Assembly (NCBI GenBank): GCA_027574665.1
Contig: CM050655.1
Span: 13,945,170-14,009,169 of the forward strand
Source: Rhynochetos jubatus
Taxonomy: Eukaryota; Chordata; Aves; Eurypygiformes; Rhynochetidae
DNA length: 64,000 nt
Direction: 5' to 3'
Numbering within the stretch: position 1 is the first letter of the stretch; each line of letters begins with the position of its first letter. Below are positions 21,801-36,400 of this stretch, in pieces. The position numbers and the translations under genes are program-made. The notes beneath the pieces were generated by a model that ran no database searches, had not been told where the DNA came from, and saw only the letters and a program-made list of their open reading frames with translations.

Positions 21801-24800
21801 ACACAAATTTCACAGAGCAGACTGAAATTCATAGTCATGGGATCTTCTAGCTGTCAAAAGAACAAACCTGTTAGTTCCCCAGCATCCACGCTTTGAAAGA
21901 AAACCTTGTGGCTCACCTACGCTCATGCTCAGCTGGGCTAATTGGCAGGAAACTAATTGAAACTCCACCGTAATTTGTAGTCTACAACTGAATATTACAC
22001 TACTGTAGCTAGTTTCGTATCTTTTTTTTTTTCTTTTTTAAATTCATTGCAGATACTTTCATTTGAAAAGCTGGTTCTAATTAGCTGTGTTTAAAGTTAT
22101 TTTAAATGCATCCACGCACTGCATTCCTGCTTGCTAGGCCACACCACCCGCTCTTGCTCTCCGAGTAGCAGGACAGGGTTTAGCCCTCAGTTGGCCCCAC
22201 CATATGGTTTTCTGGGGTCACAAAGGAATTTACCAAGTCAAGTAAAGTTTCTAAGAGGTGTTTTAGCACCAAATAGCATCCTAAAGGTCCAGTAAATGAA
22301 GCTCATAAGGATGAGGTTGTAGGCTCTGGCTGAGCCATGCACCGTGACGGGAGGCAGCCAAGCCATGTTGGGCTTCCATGATGGGTTTCGGCCATGCGAC
22401 GCTATGCCCTTCTGCCCAGCAGTGAGCCACAGCCAAGGACATCCCGAATTAATGTGGAGGTTGGTTAGCCTAGGCCGTGTGTACCTATCTACTGGTCTTA
22501 AATGATGCCTTTAGCTCCAGGGGTGCAGCCTCACACGCAGGCAGCCCCTCATGCTGTTCACAGTCCCAAGGCGCTCTTGTATGAGCAAAAACATGCAGGA
22601 GCTCTGGGGAAAGCACGAGCCGTGCAGAGCTGGATTGAGAAACACTTCACAATTTATCTTTCTGCCATAAATATCTCTGCCCATCTCTCTTCGAGGGGAG
22701 GAAATGTCAGTCTGAGGCAGACAGAAATATTCAGACCAAAGGAGCTACATCTGGCGGCTTTTGTGAAATGAATGTAGCCAAGAGAAGAAAGTGAACTTTC
22801 TCTCCCCCAATTTCCTTCCCATGTTGAGCCCTGCACGCCTCCTCGCAAGAATTTAGCACAAGGGGAGAAGAAACAGAGGCTTAAATAAGGCTTTACAGTC
22901 CCAGGAAAGGTGAAGTTCAGTCTAAGATATGTGTGATTTGCTCCCTCAAGTACATGTGAAATATAGCTTAGATACCTTTTTTTAAATGAGAATTTAATAC
23001 ACTTCATAAACCTGATCTGCTCTTCAACACCTTACCAGCAAACCTGGCAGATTTCAAGCAGCTTTCTAAATATGTAAAGTAGGGGGAATTTGTCACCTGA
23101 GTTCTTTTTGTAAAGGTCAACAATACAGCTGGTAGTGTTTAACTTCACAGTAACGGGCATATAAACCTCATTTTCACTACTGGCAGGTATTCTTGGTTTT
23201 GAAGAGTTAAAAACTGCTTTTCTTTTAACCAAAGTACTGTCTAGTTTCTAGCATGTCACCAATCCCTTTCAGAGATACCTAAGGGGGGGGAAGAAAAGAA
23301 AAGAAAAAGAAATCTGCTATTAATTCACTCCAAAGCTGTGCTGTGTTCCCTAGGTCAAAAAAACAAACAAAAAAAAAAACCCCAATAACTAATACTCTAA
23401 AAATGCAGCTGGTTAAAATCTTTTCAGTGACTGGAATGAGAAATGTATGCTTAGATTACAAAGTTGATCAACTTCAGCAGACAAGCCTTCACCTATAGAT
23501 TTAGTTTGTAAGTGATTGTGAATGAAATAACTGGAACTGTAAACTTCAAGTCCCTAGATGCCTCCTACCTCCTCAGTTTCTCTTGCTGTCTCAACTCCCT
23601 CCTATTGCCTGTATTTCATGGTTGTTGGTCTTTTGTGGCCACTTTATTTCAAGCCTGAAGTTATATTACATGCTTTGCACCACTCCTGGTTTTTCAAAAG
23701 CAGTATTTTATATTACAACAACATGCTGTCCCCTCCTCACCTCACCTCCTTAATAGCATTCTCGCACACATCCCAACCAGGCCCTGGCCCCACGGCCTGG
23801 TGCTCTCCACTGCCAGTGGTACTTTTCAGAAAATTATTTGTTCTCCAGTGGTAAGTAATTTAATTTTTTTTTTTTTTTAAATGAGAAGCATTTATTTAGG
23901 AAGCACTGAAAGGGCCTGAAGTTTGTTAGAAGGATATGGTGAAATAGCTAGGCCAACTACTCAGGCTTCAACCATCACCTAACCCTGGCCACCTCTAGAT
24001 TAGAAGGCAGCAGGTGCATGACCATGGCCATTTCACTGCCCTTGCAGGAAGCAAAGCAAGGTCTCCGTAATCATGATTGTGGTTTCTGGCCTTTTGTCAC
24101 GCAGCCCTGGTCACTGGCTCAGCAGAGAACCAAAAATACCACATATGAGACAGCACTACTTTGCAAGGGGTGGGAGCTGAGTTCTTGATTGCCCTGTTAG
24201 TCCCCAAGCATGGCCACGTGCAGCTGGGCTACAGCCAAATAACCTCGACCTTTGCTTCTTCCCAGAGCTCCTTCTGTCACTCCTCAGAGAGCTCAACAGC
24301 TCCCATCAGGAATGAATCTGACTCTTCTACCCCGTGAATGGGCTGCTGAAGCACCCTTCATTTGTTTGGCCAGGTAGAGCCACTGAATAGCTCTTCAGGG
24401 CAGATAGCACATAGTTTGGGGGAGCACTTTGCTTCGCTGAATGTTAGGAGACACAAATGACATGGTGCAATGGTTTTGTAGTGCAGAAAAAAAAAAAAAA
24501 TCCCAAACATTAAGCCGGGTGCGAAAATGATCGTCTTGATTTCTCCTTTTAGCATATTTGGTTGCCTAGTGAGAAGGAGCCTGAGACGGAGTTAGCAGAC
24601 GGGTCTGCAAGATCGGTGCTGGCAAATGTGGAAACTTTTGCAGCCTCTGGCTCTGGCCCCAGCTCGTCCCCACTTTCCATGAATGCCTAATTGAGACTGC
24701 CTGGCTTTTTCCGCAGCGGTGGGAGCCAGTTTCCAGGCAGGGCATATGGGTGTATTCTGTAAGTCTTTGCCTTGCAAAGTTTTAGTACCCAAAAAAGCCT

Positions 24801-27800
24801 CCTGTCTCCAGTATGATTCAGTTGGCTGGCAAGGGAGTGGCTGACAGGCAGGGGTGATGGTTGTTGCTTTTGGCAGGAGAAACCAGAGGGGAGGAGTGGG
24901 GACAGAGCGGCTCTCTTTTTAAAAGAAATTATGCCAACAGCTATCATCTCATTTTGTATGGGGCATGAAACCCTCTCTGGGTACTACACTAAAGTTCCTG
25001 CCAGACAGCAAACAGCCATAGCACAGGTACGACAGGCAGCAGCATGAGAGTGTAGCCACAGTGGCTGCTCATACCCTGATGGCAGCTGTGGCATTTCTCC
25101 TGGTGAGATCCATGAGCAGGGCACCATCAGCTGTCCTGTCCCCCAGCATATCTTGTGCTGGAGACCACCTGCAGCAGCAGTGGGATCTCCCTGGCCCTCA
25201 CACCTTTGCCTGCAGGGTCTCAGCCTCTGGACCACAGCAGCACCTGGGGCAGCCTCCAGACATCCCTGGTCCCACAGCTGTGGCTGACCACAGTGCTACC
25301 CTGCAGGTTGGGAGGAGCAGGTCCCAAAAGAAGAGGCATGCCTGCGTATCACTGTGCATGGCAGTGGTTCAAACACAGAACTAGCCTGAGCTTCTGTTTC
25401 TATACACTGAGCAGCAAAGAGCCAGGCAAAGCCATGGCTCAACATCCAGAGCAGGATGGGGCTGCCCACACCATAAGTTTTGCCACCTACTGATTTCCAT
25501 AGGTGACTGAGTCAACATTAACTTATGCCCAGCCTAGATAGGAGCAATCAGCCTACAGCTAGGAAGCTGTCTAGGCTCCCCATCACACTGTGTTCATGCT
25601 ATTCTTTTCTCAGTGGGTCAGAACCCTGCACCTGCCAAAGTGGAGGGTGGAGGATGGAGCAACCTGGCCTATCATGGGTGTTTGGGTTTTATATTAATCA
25701 CATGGAAATCATTTTGGACAATTAAGCATACAGATGAAAGGCCAACTGGCTGCACATGTTGTGTGGGGCACGACCTAAAAGCAATCCCAGTGATTGAGAT
25801 GATGTAGTGTGAAAGCTGGATTAAACAGGTCAAGTAAATTTGGAGCAGCTAAAATAACCGAACACTCTTCCAAAGCATATGTTGTGCTTGCCACATAATA
25901 TTGCTGTACTGTGGTAGCATGTCCCAAACATGCCAAAACTCTGATACGCTTGTTCCAGGGTCACAGTGCCAGAGGGAGAGAACGAGGATGGTTACTTTGG
26001 AAAAAAGCCGGTCAGAAACTAGTTCTGAGAAAGTCACAAACGCTCCTGAATGAGCTGCCTGATAAGGCCTTGCGCCTCTTCCCTGCAGCCAACCTGCCCA
26101 AACACCCTGAGCCCTAGGAAGGGATCCAGGCTCACACTGAGCAATCAAACGTGAATGAATGTTCTGGGCTTTTGCTCCCCTCTATAAACATTTTCCAGCT
26201 AGTGGTAAGCTGTTTTGAAAGCCCCCATCAGCTTGGCTGGGAGCTGGAGACATTTTACAACATCTGGGAATGATTCCCAAATCACTTCCCCACATACACC
26301 TGTGTTGAGCTGGATTTGCAGCCAGTCTGCTGTGGAAAGCCAGCCTGTGCTGCCCATCCAGGCCTTGAGCAGGGAGGGCATCATCACCGGCCAGGCTGGC
26401 CAGCTCCTCCCCAGGCGTGGTTTGCATGGGTGGCCAACAGTGTGAAATGCTTGCCATCCCTCTGCGCTGACCTCGCTTTGAGACATCACCGGTAACACAG
26501 GGTGCAAAAGGCGTTATTGCAGTGATAACACCATGTAGGAAAATAAAACATCCCTCACCCATTCGTGGGCAGATTACCCAGGCTGGGCACTAATCATACT
26601 GGGAACACAGCTGCAGCCCTTCCCAATCACACCGTCTGCCGTGGCCACCCTTGCCCAGGTTGGGACTGCTCAGTCTCCCACAGTACTTTTATTTTATTTT
26701 CTTACCATTTAATTGCCATATGCTTTGTATTATCTTTGTTTTTACTTTGTCTCGGACATCTCAATCCTTCTGCTACACTAGATAATCAAGAGTTGTCAGC
26801 AGTAAGCCATTAGATAGTAAAACACAGCACTTGAAAGATAGGAAATGTTAAGGGTTGATGCTTCAAATTCTTCCTTGTATGAAGCCCTGCAACATGTAAA
26901 GGGTTTTATGCATCTTGAACGCATCACAGGAAAAGCGTTTTTAGCTTGTATGTGTGGTTTCAGCGCTGTTCTTTTGAATGGCTATATTTCAGTATCGTTA
27001 CTAATTGCCAAAGCCCTGCCTCATTTGCAGGGGCCACGATGGACAGTGCACGAGGCATGAAGTTCCCAGAGCAAGAGAAGGTAGTAAGGGCACGCTGCCC
27101 CAGAGACAGCTGGACAACACACTTCTTTTTTTTAATTTCTGCATGAGAATTTGCACGTGTACCAAAGTCCATGAGTTTGCAGTTAATGTCCTATATATGA
27201 AGCACATAAATCTGTGGAAAGCTTTGTGAAGGAAGGGTGAACTATCCAAAGCAGGTAGAAAAGCTGACCTAGAAACTTGGTGGTTCCCTCCTAACCACAT
27301 GGGAGCTGAAGGAAGGAGAGTGTGCCGTACCATATGCTACCACTGCTGGCATTTACTTTTAATAAATAAAAATAATCAAAGTTTTGGGGTCTATGCTTTC
27401 TTTTCTATACCTCTTTTTTTCTATACCTATTTTCTAGAAAACCTTGACCTGAAGGCTCACTGAATAACCATTTACTTTGGTTTAGTGCCAGCCCCATTTA
27501 GCTGGCAGCACATACAGAGTAAACCAAGACCTGCAGGCAGCCTGGTGACCATGGGGGTATTTTGGCAGCACCCGGAAACGTGCCCTGACTGTCTGCAGAA
27601 GATCAGAGCAAGGTTTTTTCCAGCCTTTGGAGGAGTGCTCCTTGGCTGACAAAGGCATCCCAGCCATAAGGAGTGATGACAGTAAAGCACAACAGATAAA
27701 ACCCAAAGCCTTGCAAGATTTGTCATATATTTCTTAATGATTTATAAAGCAAGTGTGGGGCTGACTGCAGCGTAACCCACTGCCCTTCTACAGTTACACA

Positions 27801-30180
27801 GTTTCAATGTATTTGAAACCATTCCTTAAAAATAAATAAGCTGGTCAGCTTCAATGCAGCTAACACTCCAGTGCATCAAGCCTTGCTTGGCCATCAGCTG
27901 TTTTCTCTGGGTCATGCCCCACACCACCCACGGCTGCCTTCATTCACTGCTGCCTGAGTTACACTGCAGCGCCGACAGCGAGCCCTGTTCTATGTGCATG
28001 CGCTCACCGAGGCCCATTTTATTTATGTCCAGAGGATCTTTTATAAAATTAAATCTCTGAACAATGTCACTGCTGTGTGGTTATTTTCTCAAGGCTGTGG
28101 CAGCGTGTTTCTGTGCTGTCATGTTTCTCTGGGCAGCTTTTGCCAGACAGCTATACATGGCTGTGGTGTTACTGAGTGAGCTAAATGGAGACCTGATGCA
28201 GAAATCCCCTCAAAAAGTTTGTGTATTTAGTTTGCCAGAAATACAATAATCTTCAAGCTGAACCAAAGTTTTAAAGACAAATCTGAACTTTTCTAAACAT
28301 GTTAGAGCTTCTCTCTTTCTGAAAAACAAATATGGGCTGGCAGTTAAGTAAGTGGCAATTACACTGACAGGCTGCCAGGCTTACGCCAGGGTAACATCTA
28401 TCATTTCTGTACGGCCGACATGACCTGAGAAGTAAAACTGCAGCACGAGGTCAGGCCAAGGCTGAGTGTACTGGTTTCTCCATCCCATCAGCTGTCTGCT
28501 AGCCAAGGATAGAGCTCCAGTGGGGAAGTCAGGGGATATGTTCAAGCTGTCCTGTGCTGTAGAAAGGAAGAAAAGGAAACCTGTGTGCTGGAGACTAGCA
28601 GAGCACCAGGAATTACCTTTGATGGCCGCCTTACCATCTGGTCACCTTCCCCGTGGTCGAGGCAGCAACAAGGAAGGCTGGAAGCACACCATCCCTGGCA
28701 GTGGGTGAGGGCTCCCCCAGCACTCCTGGGAGCTGTTGGGGTCCCTGCAGCCCAGGTCCCCACACAGCAAGGGGTCAGGTCCCTCTTCACTGGCACGGAG
28801 GTGAGGTTGGCGAGGGGGTACCCTGCTCCGGGCAGTCGACTGAGGCTTCCCTCTCCCTTTGGTAGATGGTTCCCATGCGTGAGGAGCCTTATGGTATAAA
28901 TAAGGGACCGCTGCTTTGTGGTTGAGCATCTACAGCACTGACAAAGACCAGATTGCCACCACAGTTATTTCCTCTTGTACATAAAAGGGGAAACTGTGGT
29001 ATCTCACACACCTCTGGGCAGAAATAGCTGACAAATACCAACTTCTTCAGGGTGAAGACTGCCACTAATGGCATCTGGGCCGCGCTTTGAGACAGTAAAC
29101 TACTGATTTCAAATGCTGCCCCCCGTGATGTGAAACATATTTATAGCTGGAGCAATCAGGGTGTTTTGGGAAGACATGCCTTCATAAATAAACCCCTGGC
29201 CTATACGCTGACATTGGTTTTACAGCTGCCACCCAGCTCCCAGAGCTTGAGGACAAGATCAAACCACGGCCCTGCTCACTGGCCGACTACTTGTACAACA
29301 CAAACATGCACAAATTAACATCTCTGGACAATTCCAGGAGCAATGGAAACTAATAATTCTTTTGGACAGGATGGATTTCCTGCTGAATTTAATAACAACA
29401 GTTGGAGACAACCGTCTGGATACTTGCTGCTTTGAGATAACCAGCCAGTAAAATTATTGCGGTGATTTTCCTTGCAGAAAATTCGTATGTGACAGCCAGA
29501 CATGTACTCTCTTATTTCTAGTCATCATTGCATATATTTATAGAAACCTCCATCAGAAAAATACTTAAGATGAAGGAGTAAAACTCAAAACAGCCCACTA
29601 TCAGCAAGCTTGCTTTTTACAAGGTTTTCAAAGCTACACCAAATTTCAGGGCTCTGGGTTGAAGCTTTCACAAAATCCGCATTTGGCACCCAGTTCCCTT
29701 TGAATTCAGATGAAGGTGGGGGTCTAATTCCATTCAGGACCTTCAAAAAACCCAAGTTTTGTCTGCAGTGGCATAATAAGAGCAGAGAGAGAGAAAAAAA
29801 AAATCCTCCAAGAGCAGCCTGAGAGTAAGAGTAGAAAGAAATGATAAGGAGTGCTGGGAAGCCAAGATTCACATCAGGAAAGAGGGGTTTACATGCAGTC
29901 GAAGGCCAAAAGGGAGCATTAAAGCATCTGTTCTGACAGCCCATATGCTACAAGTCATTAAAGCTCAGCCATTTACTCTCATATTTAGCCTAATAACTCT
30001 TCTGGCACGTCTTCGAAGAGAAGTATTTTGTCTTGACAGTAAGACCCGCATCAGCTGATGGCTTGGTACAAGGCTAATCATCCTCACTGGTCAGACATCG
30101 ATCCCCATTTCCTATATTAATTTGCACACCTCAGATTCCAGGTGTTCCCTCTTTTTGTGCTTTCATATGGTAAATTAAGT
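21800..30180. other. Intergenic, no gene recognised
   Basis: About 8 kb without a convincing coding exon. It has homopolymer runs (23,280-23,310 purine-rich; 23,860-23,879 T-rich; 24,487-24,500 A-rich) and a partial 18 bp duplication of TTTCTATACCT words at 27,402-27,436. Open frames in the GC-richer 24.9-28.9 kb part overlap each other on both strands and lack conserved motifs. Regulatory content cannot be judged from one sequence. Confidence 0.55.
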
Positions 30181-30184
30181 ACCT

Positions 30185-30400
30185 GGTGTTTTTTCCCACA
30201 TTCCACTTCTATAGTGTCATTAAGTCACTCCCAGTTCTCTCCTTCCCTCCCCCCACATTTTATTTTCCTTTAAGCTAAAAAGTCTCTTTTTATAAGGGAT
30301 TTTCTTCTAGTCCAAATAATTTCTATGGCTCTTTTCTGCAACTTTCCCAGTTTTTCAGTGTCTTTTAAAAATGGTCCCTGATGCACAAAGAGCACACCTT
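30185..30400 (-). repeat. Old CR1 LINE relic, sense on minus strand
   Basis: On the minus strand it reads as GGACCATTTTTAAAAGACAC, then GAAAAACTGGGAAAG, GCAGAAAAGAGCCATAGAAA and TTTTTAGCTTAAAGG. That is a worn copy of the CR1 segment encoding (K)KDxxxLExxQKRAxxxI and LFSL. Translation shows FLKDTEKLGKLQKRAIEII. Probably an ancient amniote subfamily; ends uncertain. Confidence 0.6.
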
Positions 30401-33400
30401 TGTTTGTGTCTCCTTTTAAAGACAGAGCTTCCCCCTCTTTCTGCTTCCTACCCACAGCAATTGCAGTGGCCCTTCTGCCACAGCACTGTAATGGAAGCTT
30501 GTGCCGAGTTTTGCATCCACTGCAGCCCTTAACCCCTTCAAACTTGCAGGTTTTAGGATGCAACACTCTATCTATACATGTTGCCTCCATGTTCTCAGAA
30601 GTATAAGTTCTGTATTTGGCTATATAAAAACCCCTTTTGTAGACACAAACCCATCAAGTGACTCGCATTACTGTGCCTGACTTTCCTGGTATCATCATCT
30701 GTCATTGTTCTGCCCACAAGTTTTACCAGCAGTGATTGTATGTTGGTATTGATGTAAAGGGTTGATCGGGAATCTGTTTAGAAGGCCCAACCCTTATAAA
30801 ATCCCACTGACTACACACACACACGCATTTGGTGACTACTTCAGGAGAGCTATCAGGTATCAAATTCCAATTCACCTCTCAGGTGCTTTACCAACATTAC
30901 AACTATTTTTTCTTACATCAGAAAGTCATGATGTCCTTAGCCATGTATGGTACAGAACACGAAGGGCGTTATGTCATACCCTTGGTTTTATCAGCCAAAT
31001 CTATAATCTCTTCCAAGACCACAGCCTGGATTCCCCAGGTTTTAGGTGTTGAAGGGGCAGCATGGATGAGGGAGCTCAGGAGCCACGCTGGGCTGCACAG
31101 TCCGAGACATCGCATTTGCCACTTCTGACATGACGTCCTCACCCTCCATCTTCCGTGCACACCAGGACTGCCTAGACATGGCAGCTAGAGATAGCTCCAG
31201 TGTGGAGGTTTCAGATCTCACAGGTACATCAAAGGTCCCTCTCACAAAGCACTGCCATCCACTTCTCCGATACTGCCCCCTCAGCCCAAGCAAGCTATCG
31301 CCAGGGGCACCAACATCTCAGGCAGTCAAATCACACTCTAAGGTTCAGTTTTGCCAATTATATGATACTTCTGCCATTAATGAGCATTTCTAATTAATCT
31401 CACTTGTTATTTGTATGGGTATATCAGCTACTGGGAAAAAAAAAACCAAAACCTGTCTTGGGGATCCTGTCAAAAACTCCTGCCCCTCCTGCTGCCTGCT
31501 CCACTTGGGGAGGGACAGGCAGCTGCCTGCAGCAGCCCAGTCCCTATATACTTTTTGGAGCCTCCGTGATCCTTTGGGATTGCAGAACAGGAAAGCTGAG
31601 CTGTTTCTGCTGTCCTGTGTCTCTTTCTGGCAGTGGCAGCAGAGCTGTATGTCCCAGCAGTCCCTGGGCAGGGACGCATCAGCCTGTGCGTACCTCAGCA
31701 TCGCCTAGTCCTTGTGGGGCCCAGGGTGGAGATCATCTCCCTGGGACACAGCTATATTTTGGGTGGGTGCAAGGGACAGACAAGCCCATCTAGTCCTGGA
31801 TATGTGACAAGTATGAGTTCATTAGGAGAAACTGCAGTAACAGCCCAGCCTTCCTCCTCCACCAAGACAAAGTCCAGCGGCACGATGTGCTGTAAGACAA
31901 ATGAACTGGCTTCTCCTAGGAAAGTTTCTAAAAATTAATGGTGTTTGAGGGAAAGCATAGCTTGAAGGAATTAAACTTGATTCCAACCTAGCCACAATCC
32001 AAAGAGAAAATTAATTCCATTTTAAATACTAGATTTTTTTTGGTTACTGAAGCAGGCTCTCAGCTGGATCATCATCTCTTTTACTGGCCCCTCACCCACT
32101 AGCATCAGAAAGACTGCTTTTATAGCTTTTAGTTTCCTGACAAGGGTTACTTCCCCCTTGAACTTTCCTACACTGAACTGCTGGAGCAGATTATGGGGAA
32201 GAAAAAAGAAAAAGAAATTTCTAGGACAGCCTGGCAGGAACCCCAATAACAGACCAGCACATTTTGCTCAAAACCAAGCACTGCTGCCAGGCCATTTAGA
32301 GACACCTTTGCTAAATTACAATCCCTTCAGGAAACCTTGGAGACTGTAAATGCTCTTTGGGCCATCTTGGGTACAAAAGGATCTCACTAAAAAGGGTCAA
32401 GAGAAAACATCTGTTATTGCAAATCAAGGCTTATAGGTGTCATGTCAACCACTGCAAACCCTTTCTTCCCTTCCCTTTACAAAACCCATGCAGTAATTCA
32501 GCTATATCTGCAGTAGCTGCTTTTAGTTGAAGGCATTTGTTTATCACTAGAGATTCCTATGTCTTCCCAAACTACAGCCACATCAGTAGCCTGCCGAGGG
32601 CTGAGGCCAGGCGGCTGATCTGCAGGAAGGGCTGGCCAGCCCCCAGCTCACCCTGGGGCTGCATCTCCCAAGCCTGAGACATAGCCCAGTGCCTTAACAT
32701 GGGAAAAAAATGACAACCTATAAACAGTGGGGAGACACCTTACCTCTTATTAAACAAACTCCCTCTGCTGGAGCTGTAAACACAAAAAGCAGCCATGGTT
32801 ACGTGTTGTCCCAGGTGACCATCTCTAACCGAATGGCAAGGTGGTGTAAGTGGTGCTCAAGTGGGGATAAGGGCTGCCGCAGACACCTCCCAGGTCACAG
32901 TGGAGCTGCCACCAAGACCTTGGGGACAGCAACCTGATGGCCCAAAGCTCATCCTGATCCAGCAGCTGACAGGCAAAGCCCAGCACTCACCAGCATGGCA
33001 TTAGGGTTAGCAAGGAGCACAGCAGCACAGGCAGCTCCTGGTTTGGCCACGTTGCAGCCTGGAGGTTTGCTAACCCCTGGCAGCTACCGCAGGAACACAG
33101 AGCACAAAAAACAGCTCCCCAAAATGCCAAGTCAGCAGTTTTCTTATCAGAGGAGTCTGAAAAACAGGGCTCTCAAATACACTGGGACAGTTTCCCACTA
33201 AACATCAACTACTAGGCCTTTATTTATAACTTATAAAAGTAATCGCATTTCAAATCTGTCCAAGAGGGGCTGCTTTGCATTTTTCAAGCTATGAATTTCG
33301 TTACCAAGAAACTGTGGTATTAAGCATGAATGATTATTAAAAAGCAAAGCCAATAAAAATGATCCAGAGGACAACATTCCTTAATGGAGACCATAAAGGA

Positions 33401-36400
33401 CAAGGGAAGGACAGTTTGGAACAAAGTGATGGGAAATTAATACCTTTTACTACCAGTTAGTCTTACAAACACAACAAATCACATGAATGGGCCTAAAAAA
33501 ATAAAAATAATATAATTTCAAACTCATCATTGATCATATATGCTTGGGAAGAGTTTCAAGGGGGACTGAGTTTTAATCCTCAGACACTGCTAACCACAAT
33601 GGGCATTTTGCCTTTAACATTACTGGGCAAGGAGTTACCCCCATGAACCTAATGGCTTTGCATGTCCAGGTGCGAGGATTTTAATTCGGGTAGGGAACTA
33701 AGGGAGGAGAAAGAGAAGTTTTCTGTTGTGTCAGCCTTGGTTTTGTTTTAAACATTAGAGACCAGTTTTCAATAGCTGCAGGGTTTGGAGGCAGCCATTC
33801 AGACATAGTCAGGCAGAGGTTTGGTCTAGGTCCATTTCCAGTTTTAATAAACCAGTGGCTGTAATAAAGGACAAGGAACTTGAAAATGTTCAGGGCTAAG
33901 ATATATTATTTTATAGCTTATCCTGCAAGGCAGAAAGTTGATATCTCACTAATGCATATTAGAGGTTGTTGGAGAGTTTCCAAAAAATAAGGACCTAGCT
34001 TATTTTTTTTGTTTTTATTCATTCTGCTCTATAGTCTGTGGTTTTGTTTTTTCCAGATTTCCATTGCTGTATGCCAGCTAGTACAAAATATGTGTAAAAT
34101 ACTGTCTGTCCTCATGTATGCTGATGGTCTGCTGGTACCAATGAAGATACCTCAACACTAGCACCCTAACACTGAGATGCCCCGGCTATAAGACTATCGA
34201 TAAAAGCTAAGAAATAACTGGCTCTAAATTGCTTCCACAGTAGGAGAGAGTCTTGCCCAGTAAATTACACTGAATTGGAATAAGGTAAAAATTGCACCAA
34301 TTATTGAAGATATATATCAGCTTGAGGATCACACCACATGGGCACAAATAATTTTTCCTTGTGTTTTTATCCTCTTTGGGACCACAACCATTTCCCAAGA
34401 CATTCCACTTTGGTGACTAAACAGCAGGGAATGAGCCAGAGACACCTGGGGTAGGGACACAAGCCTCAGCACCCTGATTAGCAGGGAACCAGGTCATCAG
34501 GTGAACAATGACACATACAGACAAGATCAGAACTATCATCATTTAGCCTCGTATTTCTGCCAGGTTTGCAGAGAGTGACTGAGGAATACATGTTGAAGCT
34601 ATGACTTTCAGAGACAGGAACACTGAAGTAATAAAATAGGGGGAAATTCAGAATAACAAATTACATCAGTGGAACAGGAACAATTTGGGGTCTTGTTAAG
34701 CCCAGGACCTTAGTCAGCAATGACATGCTGGGGCAATATTATTTTAACCCTTTGACTCCTTGATACAGAGTTCAGTCTGCTCTTTGAGGGGCCCTGCTCT
34801 TGAAGAAAACAAACCTACGGTATCTGCAGGCTGTTAGCAGCCACTGAAAAACTGACAGCTTCATCCCTGAGGAACTGAGGCAGCTTCTGGGCAGACGAAG
34901 CTGGCACGGGACATGCTCCAAATGCCCCCAAAGGAGGGAAAAAGAGTTCTCTTAGGTGGGATAATAATAACTGCAGCTGCAAAGTCCCACTGAAAGCAAG
35001 AGAGTTTAAGCCATATTTAAAGGCTTAGGAGGCAAAACTGCCACAGGCTACCTGTTCCTACAGAAGCCTGTCAGCTGGACAGGAACCACCAGCCCAGCTT
35101 CCAGGGGGACCCCCAGCCCTGCTGGGAAATCCTGGTCTGCACAGCTGCCTCCCAGCTCCAGTTGGGCAAGAGGGATGTAAGGAGCTCCTACCTGCCAGGT
35201 CCCCAGAGCCCCTCGCTGCAGGCAAGCAGGAGGAATAGGGACATGGGAATGGGAAACCATGCAGCCCCGTGGGAATGGCAGGTAGCTGTGTGCTCCGTTC
35301 GTATCTCCTCCCCAGCTGTAGGCCCAGCTAACATATCAGTGCTCTCATCTTTTCAATTTTGTGGCTCCTAAAATAGAGTCGTTTACCTCCGTTTTTTTTC
35401 TGAAATACTGCATGGATTTCCCTCCACTAGAGATAAAACATTCTTTTCTTCTGCATCTAATGCATCCACACTGAGCTGTTTTGGTTTCAGAATTGCTTCT
35501 GTTTCCCTGACCCACCTAGCACTATGCTGCATGTTGCCCAGCTTCGTCTCTCTTCAGTCTCACACCCTTGGTCTTTCACCTGGGATTTTTGCTAGGAAGC
35601 AAAGAAAACAGTGGAAGGAATAGGTTACTCTGCTGCCACGATGCAGGATGCTGCTGTTGTACCTGAGGTGTGACGCTGGCAGCAAAGGGCATCCCTCCCT
35701 CTGCTGCTGGCGGGTGGAGGTGAACCCTGCCACCCTGCTCCTCAGACACCCTCTGAAACACCTAAGGAGGGAGATGATATAAACCTCATTAACTGGGGCA
35801 GTAATTAAATGGGAGTAAAAATACCATCAGCAGCTGGGAAATGCTGCTGTGCTGCCTGCAGGTGAAGGTAGCTGGCCCCCAGGCCCTCTCCCTACATCCG
35901 CTGCCTCCTCCACCTCTCTCAGGAATCAGATCTTAATGGCAGACAGGAGTGTTAGCTGCAAACTTTGAAAGTCACATTTTTGAGTGTGGTCAAGAAGCGG
36001 GGTTGTAAAATCAGGGGCCGGCCACAGCTCATGGGTTTGCATGCAGCAGGACCCCACAGGAAGGGCATGTCAGCCAGCCGTCAGGGTACAGTTTGGCCGC
36101 CCTCTCTTGTGAATTGTGCGCTGAACCAGATGCAGTTTTGTAATTCTGCTTAAGGCAGTCTGGGCCAGGATGGTTTCTGGAAAACTATTTCAGATAATTA
36201 TGAAGACAAAAAAGCATTTCTTTTCAGTTCGGCATGAAGGGAACGCTGCTGAAAAGGTGAAGAGCAAGACGTAATTATCTTCCCCACTGTTCCACACTAA
36301 TTTCTATGTATTTTGTAACTAACCATCATACAATCCTTCAGTCCACCCCCGAAATGAAGTCATCCTTACAACTAAAAGAAGTATCTAGCTTTCCTTCGTT

